A stretch of 64,000 nucleotides of DNA. It comes from Paenibacillus ginsengarvi (GTDB lineage: Bacteria > Bacillota > Bacilli > Paenibacillales > NBRC-103111). Where the stretch lies: contig NZ_RBAH01000001.1 in the NCBI RefSeq assembly GCF_003626695.1, forward strand, positions 558,001 to 622,000, written 5' to 3'. Made by a program: the position numbers and the translations under genes. The notes beneath the pieces were generated by a model. The model did not search any database, had not been told where the DNA came from, and saw nothing but the letters and a program-made list of their open reading frames with translations. Of the stretch, positions 8,485 to 17,282 are shown in pieces; positions within the stretch are counted from its first letter, which is position 1; the number at the start of each line of letters is the position of its first letter.

Positions 8485-11352
8485 CTACCGCTCGCGGCGT
8501 TTCTTCGCCGCAAGCAGGCGGCCGAGCCGGTCCGCCTCGCCGTCCGCCGACTGAGCCGCAGACGGCGGAGACGCGGGCGGTGAAGCGGCGGGGCTGGCTG
8601 GCGGCGAGGCCGGCGCTGCGGCGGCAGTCGGCGAGTGCGGCGTGGGAGCGGCGGCCGGGGCCGGGCGGGCCGGCGGAGGCGAAGCCGCGGCGGCAGGCGC
8701 GACGCGGGAGCGCAGCCGCTCGAGCGTGGCGGAGCCGGAGCCGTCCGCAAGCGGACGGCGAGCGCCGCGCGGCGAGAGGGCGAGCGCTAGCCGGCGCCAC
8801 GGCACGTGGAGGCGGCGGGCCGCGATGTCCGCGAGCCAGAGCGCGAGCGCCGCGATGAGCAGGGCGCGAGACAAGTCGCGCACCTGCTTCTTCGGCGCGG
8901 CGGCGCCGGCGAAGGCGTCCTCGGGTCGGGCAACGTCCAGCACCCGGCCGCCTGTCAGTTCGGCCAGCCGGCTCAGCTTGTCCAGACCGTCATCCGTACC
9001 GCCGATCCGGTATTCCGGGGAATAAGGAACGACGAAGCCGGTCGTGATTCCGATCCCTTTGCCATCCGGCGTTTCCGGCGACGATGCCGCGATTTGCGTC
9101 AAATAAACGCCAGGCTTCGTTATAGGCAGCTCCCCTACGAATTCGCCCGGTACGGTCGGCTCTAGCGGTACTTCGGTCCGGTTCAATTCTTCGTCGGTAA
9201 TCGTCGCCACCCAGTCGCCTTCGTACTTGGTTTCTCCATTGTCGCCGCCGCCGCGGACTTCCAGCACGACCGTATTGCCGTTCAAACGGCTTGTCAGTTC
9301 GAGCGGCGAAGCCTGAAACTGGGGGAACGTCCATTTTACTATCCGGCTGAATACGTCCTGGAACTTGCTCCATTTTACCCAATCGCCCGACCACTGCCCG
9401 GTCAAATCGCTCGTCCAAGCCACCGTTTTACCCGCGCCGTACTGCCATCTCGCGAGCAGCGGGTCCGGCTCGGGACTGGCCAGCGCCACCTCGGCCGTCT
9501 CCTTCGGCGTTGTCGCGATGTAGGCGTTGATCCGCGGCAGCCCTCCTAAGAACATCGAATCCCATTCCGCCGCTTGCCCTACGGAGGGAACGAACGGCTG
9601 ATCGACGATATACGTTCGGGAAACCAGTACCGCTTCACGGCTGAATATGGCCGGTACGGTGCTTTGGTCGTTCGTAAAGTAATACCTGCCTTTTGCCAGC
9701 TGCGCAATCCGCTCCAGCAGCTGTGTATCCGCTCCATCGCCGATCGCGACGGAGGACAGGGTCATATTGTTCTTCACCATCTCGGCCGCAAGCGCTTCGT
9801 AGCTCTGGTTCGTAGCGGATTGCCCGTCGGTCAGCAAAATAATGTGCTTGCGCTGGGCATCCACTTTCCTAAGCTTCTCATACGCCTGCTCAACCGCAGG
9901 GTAAATATCCGTTCCGCCGTCTGCCGCTATCGACATGATCTGCTCCGTTACCTTTTTCGGGTCCTTGAGCTGCTGCGGCTCCACGACCCACCACGGCGAA
10001 GAATCGAAGGCCAGCACGCCGATCGTATCTTTTTCCCGCATCAGTTCTACCGTTCGCGCGGCCGCTTCCTGGGCCAGCTGCATCTTTTCGCCGTTCATGC
10101 TGCCGGATTTGTCGATGACCAGCATAAGCGCCAGTGACGGAACCTCGCGTTTGCCGCGTAAATCCATGTAAACCGGAAGCGCCCGCTCGATCGGCGTTTT
10201 GAAATAGCCGCCAAGTCCGAAGCTGTCCTCCCCTCCGGTCATAACGAGGCCGATGCCGTAGTCGCGAACGGCTTGCTCGACCATCTCCATCTGAGCGCCG
10301 GACATCCGGGTGGCCGCCACATTGGCCAGCACGATCGAATCGTACGCCGTATAATCGGCAAACTCTTTCGGCATCAATTCCGGCAATACCCTGTCGTACG
10401 GAATAAGGCCGGACTCGAGCACGGCGGCCAAATTTTGCGCGGCTCCGTCGTTTCCTTCCACGAGCAGCACCTTCGGAGGCCCGGATACGCGGCTGAACGA
10501 GTACCCCGCATTGTTCGCCGATACTTCGTCGCCGTCCGCATACAGCTCGGCCCGGTAACGATGAAGCCCCTGCTCCTTAGCAAGCCCGGGCAGCACAAAC
10601 CGATTCGGGCCGCGCTCCAGCTCGATAGAGCGGCTCGCGATTTCACGGTTGTCCTCGTACAGGCGGAGCTCGGCAGCGCCCTTGAACGTGCTCGTCACGT
10701 TCACCTCCAGCGCATACTGCTCCGCTTGATACAGCTTCTCCGGGATGCGGAGCGAATCGACCGAAGCGTCCTTGCGCTCTTTGGACGAAAGCGGGACTAC
10801 GTCGATCGGGATGCCCTTGTCTCTCAGCAGCTTTGCTTGCCGCAGCAGATCCCCGACATTTTCCCGGCCGTCCGACAGCAGAACGATACGCGGCGAGGCG
10901 TCGCCCGGCATCATCGTTTCCGCGAGCCGAAGCGCTTCATCCAGCCGGGTAAATTCCGTGTTGACCTTCGTTCCGAAGATGAAGTTGTCCACGTTTGCCA
11001 TATCGGTATTTTTTTCGATCGCCGCGTCCAGCCCGGCCGATATGACACCGGCTGCATCCCGCTCCGCTTTCGCCGGGGCCGTTTGCCGAATCCATTCCGC
11101 TATAACGGACGCATCCGTCATGCTGTCCGAACGGTCGGCAACGAATACTACCGCCTTGCGCTCTACTACGGTATAGCTTTGCAGCCCGGCAAGCGACAAA
11201 ACGAGCAGCAGCAGCAAAGCGCTGCGCAGCCCGACTACGAAACGCCTGCGCCAGCCGGACAAATGCGCTGCCGATCTCCATACCCAGTACGTGTATCCTG
11301 CCGCCGGAACGAGCAGAAGAAGCAGCCATACATATTTAACCTGCAGTCCCAC
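8485..11352 (-). CDS. Large membrane protein with two vWA domains and a GATase-like domain
   Basis: 955 aa from GTG 11352, which has GGGGGGTG eight bases upstream and overlaps the previous gene by 17 bases. Two N-terminal transmembrane helices (about 6-20 and 42-58) are followed by a first vWA domain (MIDAS DRSDS near 73), a class I glutamine-amidotransferase-like fold without a clear catalytic Cys (about 294-386, KVLLVEGNDG), a second vWA domain (DKSGS near 414), a beta region and a further helix near 840. The last about 70 residues are an Ala/Pro/Ser tail ending in KKRRER. vWA proteins of MoxR operons bind metal through MIDAS and act as partners of the AAA+ ATPase. The exact role is unknown. 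Confidence 0.9.
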   Translation of the reverse strand: MGLQVKYVWLLLLLVPAAGYTYWVWRSAAHLSGWRRRFVVGLRSALLLLLVLSLAGLQSYTVVERKAVVFVADRSDSMTDASVIAEWIRQTAPAKAERDAAGVISAGLDAAIEKNTDMANVDNFIFGTKVNTEFTRLDEALRLAETMMPGDASPRIVLLSDGRENVGDLLRQAKLLRDKGIPIDVVPLSSKERKDASVDSLRIPEKLYQAEQYALEVNVTSTFKGAAELRLYEDNREIASRSIELERGPNRFVLPGLAKEQGLHRYRAELYADGDEVSANNAGYSFSRVSGPPKVLLVEGNDGAAQNLAAVLESGLIPYDRVLPELMPKEFADYTAYDSIVLANVAATRMSGAQMEMVEQAVRDYGIGLVMTGGEDSFGLGGYFKTPIERALPVYMDLRGKREVPSLALMLVIDKSGSMNGEKMQLAQEAAARTVELMREKDTIGVLAFDSSPWWVVEPQQLKDPKKVTEQIMSIAADGGTDIYPAVEQAYEKLRKVDAQRKHIILLTDGQSATNQSYEALAAEMVKNNMTLSSVAIGDGADTQLLERIAQLAKGRYYFTNDQSTVPAIFSREAVLVSRTYIVDQPFVPSVGQAAEWDSMFLGGLPRINAYIATTPKETAEVALASPEPDPLLARWQYGAGKTVAWTSDLTGQWSGDWVKWSKFQDVFSRIVKWTFPQFQASPLELTSRLNGNTVVLEVRGGGDNGETKYEGDWVATITDEELNRTEVPLEPTVPGEFVGELPITKPGVYLTQIAASSPETPDGKGIGITTGFVVPYSPEYRIGGTDDGLDKLSRLAELTGGRVLDVARPEDAFAGAAAPKKQVRDLSRALLIAALALWLADIAARRLHVPWRRLALALSPRGARRPLADGSGSATLERLRSRVAPAAAASPPPARPAPAAAPTPHSPTAAAAPASPPASPAASPPASPPSAAQSADGEADRLGRLLAAKKRRER

Positions 11353-13303
11353 GGCGGTACACCCCCCATTCCCAAATGACGACGGCGAGAACAAGCAGAA
11401 CGAGCCATCGCCACAGTTCGTAATGCGCAGCGTTAGTATCGTTAATCGGGACCGACTGCGCCTGTCCGTCATCTTGGCCGGCATTCATTCCGGCAGACTG
11501 TTCGCCGACCGCTTGCTTGAAATCCAGCTCCGCAGCCGCATTTCCCGATTCTCGCGAATCCGCCGTTACGGCGAGCCAGCGGCTTTGGACGACCCTGCTC
11601 CCCTCGTCCTTTTCCTCAAGCCGGTACAAGCCGGGAACAACCGGAATCGTCTGGACGGCAGACAGCCGTCCCTCCTGCATCTCCGCCTTCATCGCCGCGC
11701 TTTCCCCGTGGACAGAGACCCATTCGGCGGATGCGGAGCCGGCAGACATCGCGATTTCTTTGTGCTCGCCGGCTATGGCACGGCCCAGGCTTCCCCCGTT
11801 AGCAGCGGTCAGCCAGGCGAGCGCATTTTGTACAAACACCGGAAACTCCGTCCGCAGCGGAAAATCGCTCTGCTGCAAGGAAAACGCAACAAGCAGCCTA
11901 GGCTGGCCGTTTTCGCTCCCGGCGTATAATAGCGGAACGTCTTTCGCGGAAACGACCGGTTTCCCCCAAGTCAGCCCGGTTGGCCGGAGTGCCGAAGCGA
12001 CATGTGTATCCTGAAGCTGCAAATACCGGGTGACGGGATGCTCTTCGATCGTAAGCGGTCCGGCCGGCACGGGCGTCTCCTCCCCCGCATATCCTGAGCG
12101 GATGAAGAGAACAGGTCTCGTCGCCATCCACTTGCGCCATAGCTCCGACGTCAGCGCACCGTCCGCTACCGAATCGACGGCAATCAGATCGGGCTCGCGA
12201 TCCGGCTTCATCGACCGCATAAAGGCTTCGACCCCGTCCGGCGCCAGCTTCGCCACTTCCGCTCCGGCAAGCTGAAGCGCCTTCTCCAGGAACAAATTCC
12301 CTTCGCCTACGAGCAGCACGTTCCGAGGCCGCTCGCCTTCGGGAAAGGCATACATGACATTATCCGCCAGCAGCGTATCGTCCGTTCCGATATCCAGCTT
12401 GTACCAGTCTGCGTTCGCCGCATGCTCGAAATAGACGGAAACCGTCTTGCCAGGTTCGACGCGAATTGTCTTGACTTCGGACAACGCGGCTCCGGCATAT
12501 AAAGCAGCGTCGACTTCGCGGACCGTTTCTCCCCAGTTTTTGACTGTGGCGACGGCAGTGACCGCCGATCCTCCGCTTGCCTGCCGGTCCGTTTTGACAC
12601 CGAATTGGGCGATGCTGACGTTGCCATCCGCCTTCGTCTCCGAACCGGCAGTCCGGTGTACCGAAACCGGCACGGCAAAGGCCAGTCCCGCTACCGACTC
12701 GGCAAACTGTCCGTCCGTAAACAACCGTACTTCCGATTCCGGATCGTTTCGAGTGAGAGCCGCGGCGAGCGACATCGCTTCCTTATACGACGTCTTGCCA
12801 TAGTCCGGCTGGATCTGGCTCAGCGTTTCGAGCAGCTTGGCGGAATCGGTTTCCCGCGACAGCAGCACGTCGGCCTGCCCGCCCATCGTAACAAGCGTGA
12901 TGGCGCTATTCTTCCCTTCGCCTCTCGCCCAATCGCCGATTTCCCGCTTCGCGCGTTCCAGTCTCGATAACGGCTCGCCTTCCGCCGCGCTTATGTTCGC
13001 CGTCATGCTGGCCGAACGGTCGAGCACGACAACTACGTGCGCCTTCGCCGAACGGTTCGCCCATACCCATGGCTGCATGATGGACAGCACAAGCAGAGCG
13101 GCCGCAAGCAGCTGCACGAGCATGAGCAGCCGGTTTCGCAGCTTTTGCCACGGACGATTCGCCTCCATGTCTTTCAGGACGCGGTTCCAGAGCATGTGGC
13201 TCGATACCGGCGTGTCGATATATTTGCGTTTGAACAAGTACATCAGGACGATGGCAGGCAAAGATAAGCCGAACCACAGACCGGATAACGAATCGAAGTG
13301 CAA
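11336..13303 (-). CDS. BatA-like membrane protein with vWA domain
   Basis: 655 aa. The start is TTG 13303, eight bases after AGGAGG; a GTG nine bases upstream abuts the ribosome site and is unlikely. The N-terminus has the aerotolerance (BatA) pattern: a helix, then LFKRKYIDTPVSSHMLWNRVL, then a second helix (RNRLLMLVQLLAAALLVLSIMQPW). A vWA domain follows with MIDAS motif DRSAS (about 95). A GATase-like or beta region follows, and a C-terminal helix (YELWRWLVLLVLAVVIWEW) ends the protein. It overlaps the next gene and sits just after DUF58, so it is most likely the membrane partner of the MoxR ATPase. Confidence 0.9.
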   Translation of the reverse strand: MHFDSLSGLWFGLSLPAIVLMYLFKRKYIDTPVSSHMLWNRVLKDMEANRPWQKLRNRLLMLVQLLAAALLVLSIMQPWVWANRSAKAHVVVVLDRSASMTANISAAEGEPLSRLERAKREIGDWARGEGKNSAITLVTMGGQADVLLSRETDSAKLLETLSQIQPDYGKTSYKEAMSLAAALTRNDPESEVRLFTDGQFAESVAGLAFAVPVSVHRTAGSETKADGNVSIAQFGVKTDRQASGGSAVTAVATVKNWGETVREVDAALYAGAALSEVKTIRVEPGKTVSVYFEHAANADWYKLDIGTDDTLLADNVMYAFPEGERPRNVLLVGEGNLFLEKALQLAGAEVAKLAPDGVEAFMRSMKPDREPDLIAVDSVADGALTSELWRKWMATRPVLFIRSGYAGEETPVPAGPLTIEEHPVTRYLQLQDTHVASALRPTGLTWGKPVVSAKDVPLLYAGSENGQPRLLVAFSLQQSDFPLRTEFPVFVQNALAWLTAANGGSLGRAIAGEHKEIAMSAGSASAEWVSVHGESAAMKAEMQEGRLSAVQTIPVVPGLYRLEEKDEGSRVVQSRWLAVTADSRESGNAAAELDFKQAVGEQSAGMNAGQDDGQAQSVPINDTNAAHYELWRWLVLLVLAVVIWEWGVYRRGTAG

Positions 13304-13367
13304 TCCCCACACCTCCTTCCGGGCAAACTTGGTACTTTACATGGCGGACAACGCCGAATCGGCGTCC

Positions 13368-14285
13368 TTATTGCAGCACGCCCATTCCACGCATCGTCGT
13401 CCCGATCCACTCCAGCGCGGGAACATTCGTGGGCGCCAGGCCATAGGCGATTCCCCGTTCGTGGCAAAAGCCGCGAAGCGAATGCGTGTAGGCATGAAGC
13501 GCTTCTTTGTAAGCCTTCACCACTTTGCCGGACATGGCCACTTCTTTGCCCGCGCCGGTTTCCACATCGACAAGCCGCAGATCGCCGCTGAAAAACGGAT
13601 CCAGCTCATCAGAAGAGAGCACCTGAACAACGACGACCTCCTGTCTCGCCGCCAGCAGCATTTGCAGTGTTTCCCGAATGCCGGATTCGAATAAAAAGTC
13701 CGAAAAAATCCACGTCATGCCGGGCTGTCTCGGCAGCGCTCCGGGCTCTGCGAGCGCCTTCCCAATATCGCCGGCCGTTTGGCCCGTTTCCGTCCCCGCC
13801 TCCGCCAAAAAACGGAACAGCCGCTGGGCCGATGCTTTGCCGCGCATCGCCGGCAGCGATGCGGTTACACGCTCCGAGAACGTGCCGGCACTTACCCGGT
13901 CGTAACCCGCAAGCGCCATATAGCCGATGCAGGCGGCCAGCTTTTTGGCATGGAGCAGTTTGCTGCCCCCGTCCACAGCCCCCCCGGAACCGCCGGTGTG
14001 CATCGAGCCCGAAGCGTCGATCCACAAACGGACATGCTGCTCCCGTTCGTCGTGAAACAGCTTGACAAAAGGTTTGCCGCTGCGGCCGTAGGCGTTCCAG
14101 TCGATTTGACGTATATCGTCACCCGGAGCGTACAGCCGGTAGTCGGAAAAATCCAGCGATGCTCCTTTTTGCCTGGATTTGCGCTTCCCCTGCATCGAGC
14201 CGCGAATGCGAGTTTTGACCGCAAGCGTCAATTGCTCCAGCCGAAGCAGCGTTTCGGAATCGAGCAGTAGCGGCTCCGCACTCAT
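13368..14285 (-). CDS. DUF58 domain protein (vWA-like partner of MoxR)
   Basis: 305 aa, soluble. It carries the DUF58 signature GxSLDFSDYRLYAPGDDIRQIDWNAYGRSGKPFVK and then a vWA-like strand with an intact metal site, WIDASGSM (residues about 90-97). The start codon ATG 14285 overlaps the MoxR stop (ATGA), so the two are translationally coupled. DUF58 proteins almost always follow moxR and are thought to be substrates or adaptors; no enzymatic activity is known. Confidence 0.93.
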   Translation of the reverse strand: MSAEPLLLDSETLLRLEQLTLAVKTRIRGSMQGKRKSRQKGASLDFSDYRLYAPGDDIRQIDWNAYGRSGKPFVKLFHDEREQHVRLWIDASGSMHTGGSGGAVDGGSKLLHAKKLAACIGYMALAGYDRVSAGTFSERVTASLPAMRGKASAQRLFRFLAEAGTETGQTAGDIGKALAEPGALPRQPGMTWIFSDFLFESGIRETLQMLLAARQEVVVVQVLSSDELDPFFSGDLRLVDVETGAGKEVAMSGKVVKAYKEALHAYTHSLRGFCHERGIAYGLAPTNVPALEWIGTTMRGMGVLQ

Positions 14286-15271
14286 CGTTTTCTCTCCATA
14301 ACGGCCAATACGTCGCGCAGAATGGCGTCCGTCGACATCCCCATCGCCTGACCTTCAAAATTCAGGAAAATCCGGTGGCGCAGCGCCGGAATCGAAACCT
14401 GCTCGACATCGTGGAACGAGACGTTCAGCCTTCCCGCGCAAAAGGCGCGCACTTTCGCCAGCGACACGATCGATTGAATGCCGCGCGGTCCCGAACCGAA
14501 CTGAACGTAACGTTTCACCGACTCCGGAGCGTCCGGCTCCGACGGATGGGTTGACATAAGCAGCCGGATCGCATAATCGAGGACGTCGTCCGCTACGAGG
14601 ATTTGCTTTGCGGTTTCCTGAATACGCAGGATCGCTTCACCGTCCGCCACCTTGGCCGCCTGCACCGATGTCGGCGACGTTGTACGGAGCACGATTTCCT
14701 TCAGCTCCTCCTTCGTCGGATAGGACACGACGATTTTGAGCAAGAACCGGTCAAGCTGTGCTTCCGGCAGCGGGTACGTGCCTTCGTTTTCAAGCGGATT
14801 TTGCGTCGCAAGGACGAAAAACGGCTTCGGCAGCTGGTACGTTTCCGCGCCTACGGTTACCGTTTTCTCCTGCATCGCTTCCAGCAGCGCGCTTTGCGTT
14901 TTCGGCGTTGCCCGGTTTATTTCGTCGGCGAGCACGAGATGGCCGAAGATCGGCCCCTTCTGAAACCGGTACGAGGTTTCCCCTTGCCCGCCGAATTGAA
15001 TAATGTTGGTGCCCGTTATATCCGCAGGCATCAGATCGGGGGTAAATTGAATGCGCGAGAAGCTGAGATCGACCGTATCCGCGATCGTCCGAACGAGCAT
15101 CGTTTTACCGAGCCCCGGAATCCCCTCGAGCAGCGCATGCCCGCCGGCAAACAAGCACCAGAGCAGTTGCTCCACGATATCTTTCTGGCCGACGATCACG
15201 CGGCCGATCTGCTCCCTGATCGCCGCAACTTCGGCGAGCTGCTGCTCCAGCTGCTGTTTGGCATCGATCAT
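14282..15271 (-). CDS. MoxR-family AAA+ ATPase
   Basis: 329 aa. Walker A is GIPGLGKT, Walker B LVLADEIN, sensor 1 FVLATQNP and the arginine-rich stretch near the lid. It shows the MoxR insert, and LPEAQLDRF confirms the family. MoxR ATPases act as chaperones that mature or insert partner complexes, often through vWA proteins. The start ATG 15271 has GGAGG seven bases upstream. It is followed by DUF58 with a four-base overlap and lies 250 bases downstream of the coiled-coil gene. Confidence 0.95.
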   Translation of the reverse strand: MIDAKQQLEQQLAEVAAIREQIGRVIVGQKDIVEQLLWCLFAGGHALLEGIPGLGKTMLVRTIADTVDLSFSRIQFTPDLMPADITGTNIIQFGGQGETSYRFQKGPIFGHLVLADEINRATPKTQSALLEAMQEKTVTVGAETYQLPKPFFVLATQNPLENEGTYPLPEAQLDRFLLKIVVSYPTKEELKEIVLRTTSPTSVQAAKVADGEAILRIQETAKQILVADDVLDYAIRLLMSTHPSEPDAPESVKRYVQFGSGPRGIQSIVSLAKVRAFCAGRLNVSFHDVEQVSIPALRHRIFLNFEGQAMGMSTDAILRDVLAVMERKR

Positions 15272-15370
15272 AGTAGTTCCTCCAATCTGCTTTTTCCTGA
15301 ATCGATCGTTTCCATGTGTTAACGGAACTGCGGTACGTTATGGACGATTACATTCTCGCTCCAGCAACTT

Positions 15371-15510
15371 GTTAGCGGAAATTTTTTCCGTTAATCCGCT
15401 GCTTTTTGCCTATTAAGCCCGATCAAGGTAGAAATAACGGAATTCAGCTCCGTTATTTCCGGTAAATATTCGGGAAATTGGCGGATAGCGGCATTTTTTT
15501 CCGCTACGGC
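15371..15510. repeat. Cluster of inverted repeats with the core AACGGAA/TTCCGTT
   Basis: The 250-base gap between the coiled-coil gene and moxR holds three hairpins: GCGGA(7)TCCG-type at 15372-15398, a perfect 11-bp repeat GAAATAACGGA/TCCGTTATTTC at 15431-15459, and AGCGG/CCGCT with a T-run at 15487-15505. Words such as TTAACGGAA and CCGTTA recur through the gap. They could be attenuators inside the operon or a small dispersed repeat family. Confidence 0.55.
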
Positions 15511-15521
15511 GGACTGCCCAT

Positions 15522-17240
15522 TCACCGATTAGGCTGAATTTCCGTAAAATAGTCGCGGACGAGCTGCTGCATCGACTGCGGAAGCTGCGATCGGCCAAGC
15601 GATTTGGCCGCTTCCGACTCGTATTCCGCGTAAACGTCCTCGTACGGGCGGGACGCTCTGTCCATCGCCGGGGCCGAGCCTCCTTGCAGCACGTCGCCGC
15701 CACTGCCTTGCACCGGGCCCGCGTCGGACTGGGGCGCACTGCCGCTGGCTCCCGCGGACGCCCTCGGCGTCGTGACGAGGCTGCGCGAGCCGCTGCCAGT
15801 CCCCGCGCCGCTTCCCCCGCTACCCGCGCCTGCTCCGCCTCCCGTCCCTGCACCGCTCCCGGCTCCCGCTCCTGAGCCGCTCCCTGCGCCCGTGCCGCTC
15901 CCGGCCCCTGCTCCCGCTCCGCTTCCTGCGCCTGCTCCGCTACCCGCGCCCGTGCCGCTTCCGGCTCCCGCACCTGCTCCGCTTCCTGCGCCTGCGCCCG
16001 CGCCGCCGGCCACCGGCGTCCCCGCTGCGGACGCCATGCCCGCGGCAAGGCCGTTCGCGCCCCAGGCCGGCGAAATCGCCGCGCCTTGCGCCGCCAGCTG
16101 CTGCGCGGCCGCCAGCCCGGCCTGAGCGATCTGCCCGCCAAGCTGCCCGGCCTGAGCGGCAAGCAGCCGCTGCGCCGTTTGCTCGTCCATCGCCTGCGCC
16201 ATCGCCTCGCCTAGCTCCTTCATCGCTTGCTCGCTCAGCCCGCCTTCGCTTCCGGCCTCGCCCGCGAGGCTCGCCAGCGCCTCCTTCAGCTTGCGCTCCG
16301 CCTCCGCGTCCGGCGACTCAGCCGTCTCCGCCAGCTTCGCGAGCGCCTTGGCAAGCTGCTGCTTCTGTTCCGGCGTCATCGCCTGCACCTGATCGCGCAA
16401 GCCGTCCAGCGCCGCTTCCAGCCCTGCGCGGTCCGCGGCTGCCAGCTTTCGCCCAAGCTCTTGCAACGCGGGATTGGCCTCCCAAGCCTTCGCCCATTGC
16501 TCGGCCAGCTTCAGCTCCTTCTGCAGCCGTTCCTCCTGCTCCTTCAGCTTCTTCATTGCACGCTCGAGCTGATCCAGCGCTTCCTTGCCCGTACCGCTTT
16601 CCTTCAACCCTTGCTCCAGCGCGTCCAGCTCACGCTTCATCTGATCCAGCTCGAGCGAAGGGAGCTTTCGCGATTCAAGCTCCTCGCGCATATCGCGTAC
16701 AAGGCTTACCTGCTCCGCAATTTGCTGCTTCTCCTCCTGCCGCTTCCGGTTCAGATCGTCCATCGGGTTCGGCCACAGCAGCAGCACCGCGAGCGCTGCG
16801 GCTAGTCCCGCCAGCGAGCCAAGCCGCCTCGGATAACGCGGGACGGGCAAAAGCTTTGCAGCATCCCGGGCGAACGCCGCCGCATGGCGGACCGCCTCCT
16901 CCCGCTGCAGCCGGGCGAAAAGCGTCTCCTCGCCGCGATGAGCCAGCGCGGTGCCGACCCGCTCCTCGAGTCCCCCTTGACGGTCCATCTCGAGTGCGGC
17001 TTCACGCTCTCCGGGCCGCCGGGCTGCTGCAAACGCCACGCCCGCGAGCACGCCTGCAGCAAGCAAGGCGAGCGCCCAATAGCGGTAAGATGGAATCGGC
17101 GCGAAACGGCCCAGCAGCGCAAGCAGACAAGCCGCCGCCGCGCCAGCAATCAGGCCTGACAGAACAAGCCTCAGCATACGCAGGACCATCAGCCTTTTGC
17201 GCACTTTGGCGATAGCATCTTCCAGCGTTTCGATCGGCAC
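15522..17240 (-). CDS. Coiled-coil membrane protein with a Gly-Ala-Ser repeat, DUF4175-like
   Basis: 572 aa from GTG 17240 with AAGGAG upstream. Two N-terminal helices (about 20-40 and 53-70), a third at 142-158, then a long charged coiled coil (about 165-290) and an Ala-rich helical part. Residues 412-487 are a low-complexity Gly/Ala/Ser segment. The last about 40 residues (YEDVYAEYESEAAKSLGRSQLPQSMQQLVRDYFTEIQ) match the end of DUF4175-type proteins that accompany moxR operons. It would span the membrane and act outside the cytoplasm. The function is unknown. Confidence 0.82.
   Translation of the reverse strand: MPIETLEDAIAKVRKRLMVLRMLRLVLSGLIAGAAAACLLALLGRFAPIPSYRYWALALLAAGVLAGVAFAAARRPGEREAALEMDRQGGLEERVGTALAHRGEETLFARLQREEAVRHAAAFARDAAKLLPVPRYPRRLGSLAGLAAALAVLLLWPNPMDDLNRKRQEEKQQIAEQVSLVRDMREELESRKLPSLELDQMKRELDALEQGLKESGTGKEALDQLERAMKKLKEQEERLQKELKLAEQWAKAWEANPALQELGRKLAAADRAGLEAALDGLRDQVQAMTPEQKQQLAKALAKLAETAESPDAEAERKLKEALASLAGEAGSEGGLSEQAMKELGEAMAQAMDEQTAQRLLAAQAGQLGGQIAQAGLAAAQQLAAQGAAISPAWGANGLAAGMASAAGTPVAGGAGAGAGSGAGAGAGSGTGAGSGAGAGSGAGAGAGSGTGAGSGSGAGAGSGAGTGGGAGAGSGGSGAGTGSGSRSLVTTPRASAGASGSAPQSDAGPVQGSGGDVLQGGSAPAMDRASRPYEDVYAEYESEAAKSLGRSQLPQSMQQLVRDYFTEIQPNR
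15780..16007 (-). repeat. Coding tandem repeat giving a fibroin-like GAGAGS segment
   Basis: About 228 bases encode residues 412-487, made of Gly-Ala and Gly-Ser dipeptides with the motif GAGAGS. A 20-residue (60-base) block recurs almost perfectly, which shows recent tandem duplication. Codons for Gly and Ala vary, so the repeat is not a pure microsatellite. Confidence 0.8.
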
Positions 17241-17282
17241 CGGCCCTCACTCCTTCCTTCACGATCTGTAAAACCCGTACGT

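Noticed and set aside
8123-8858. Plus-strand frames in the GC-rich end of the vWA gene and the gap
   Set aside because: They are shadows of the Ala/Pro-rich minus-strand tail or of repeats; no domain or ribosome site.
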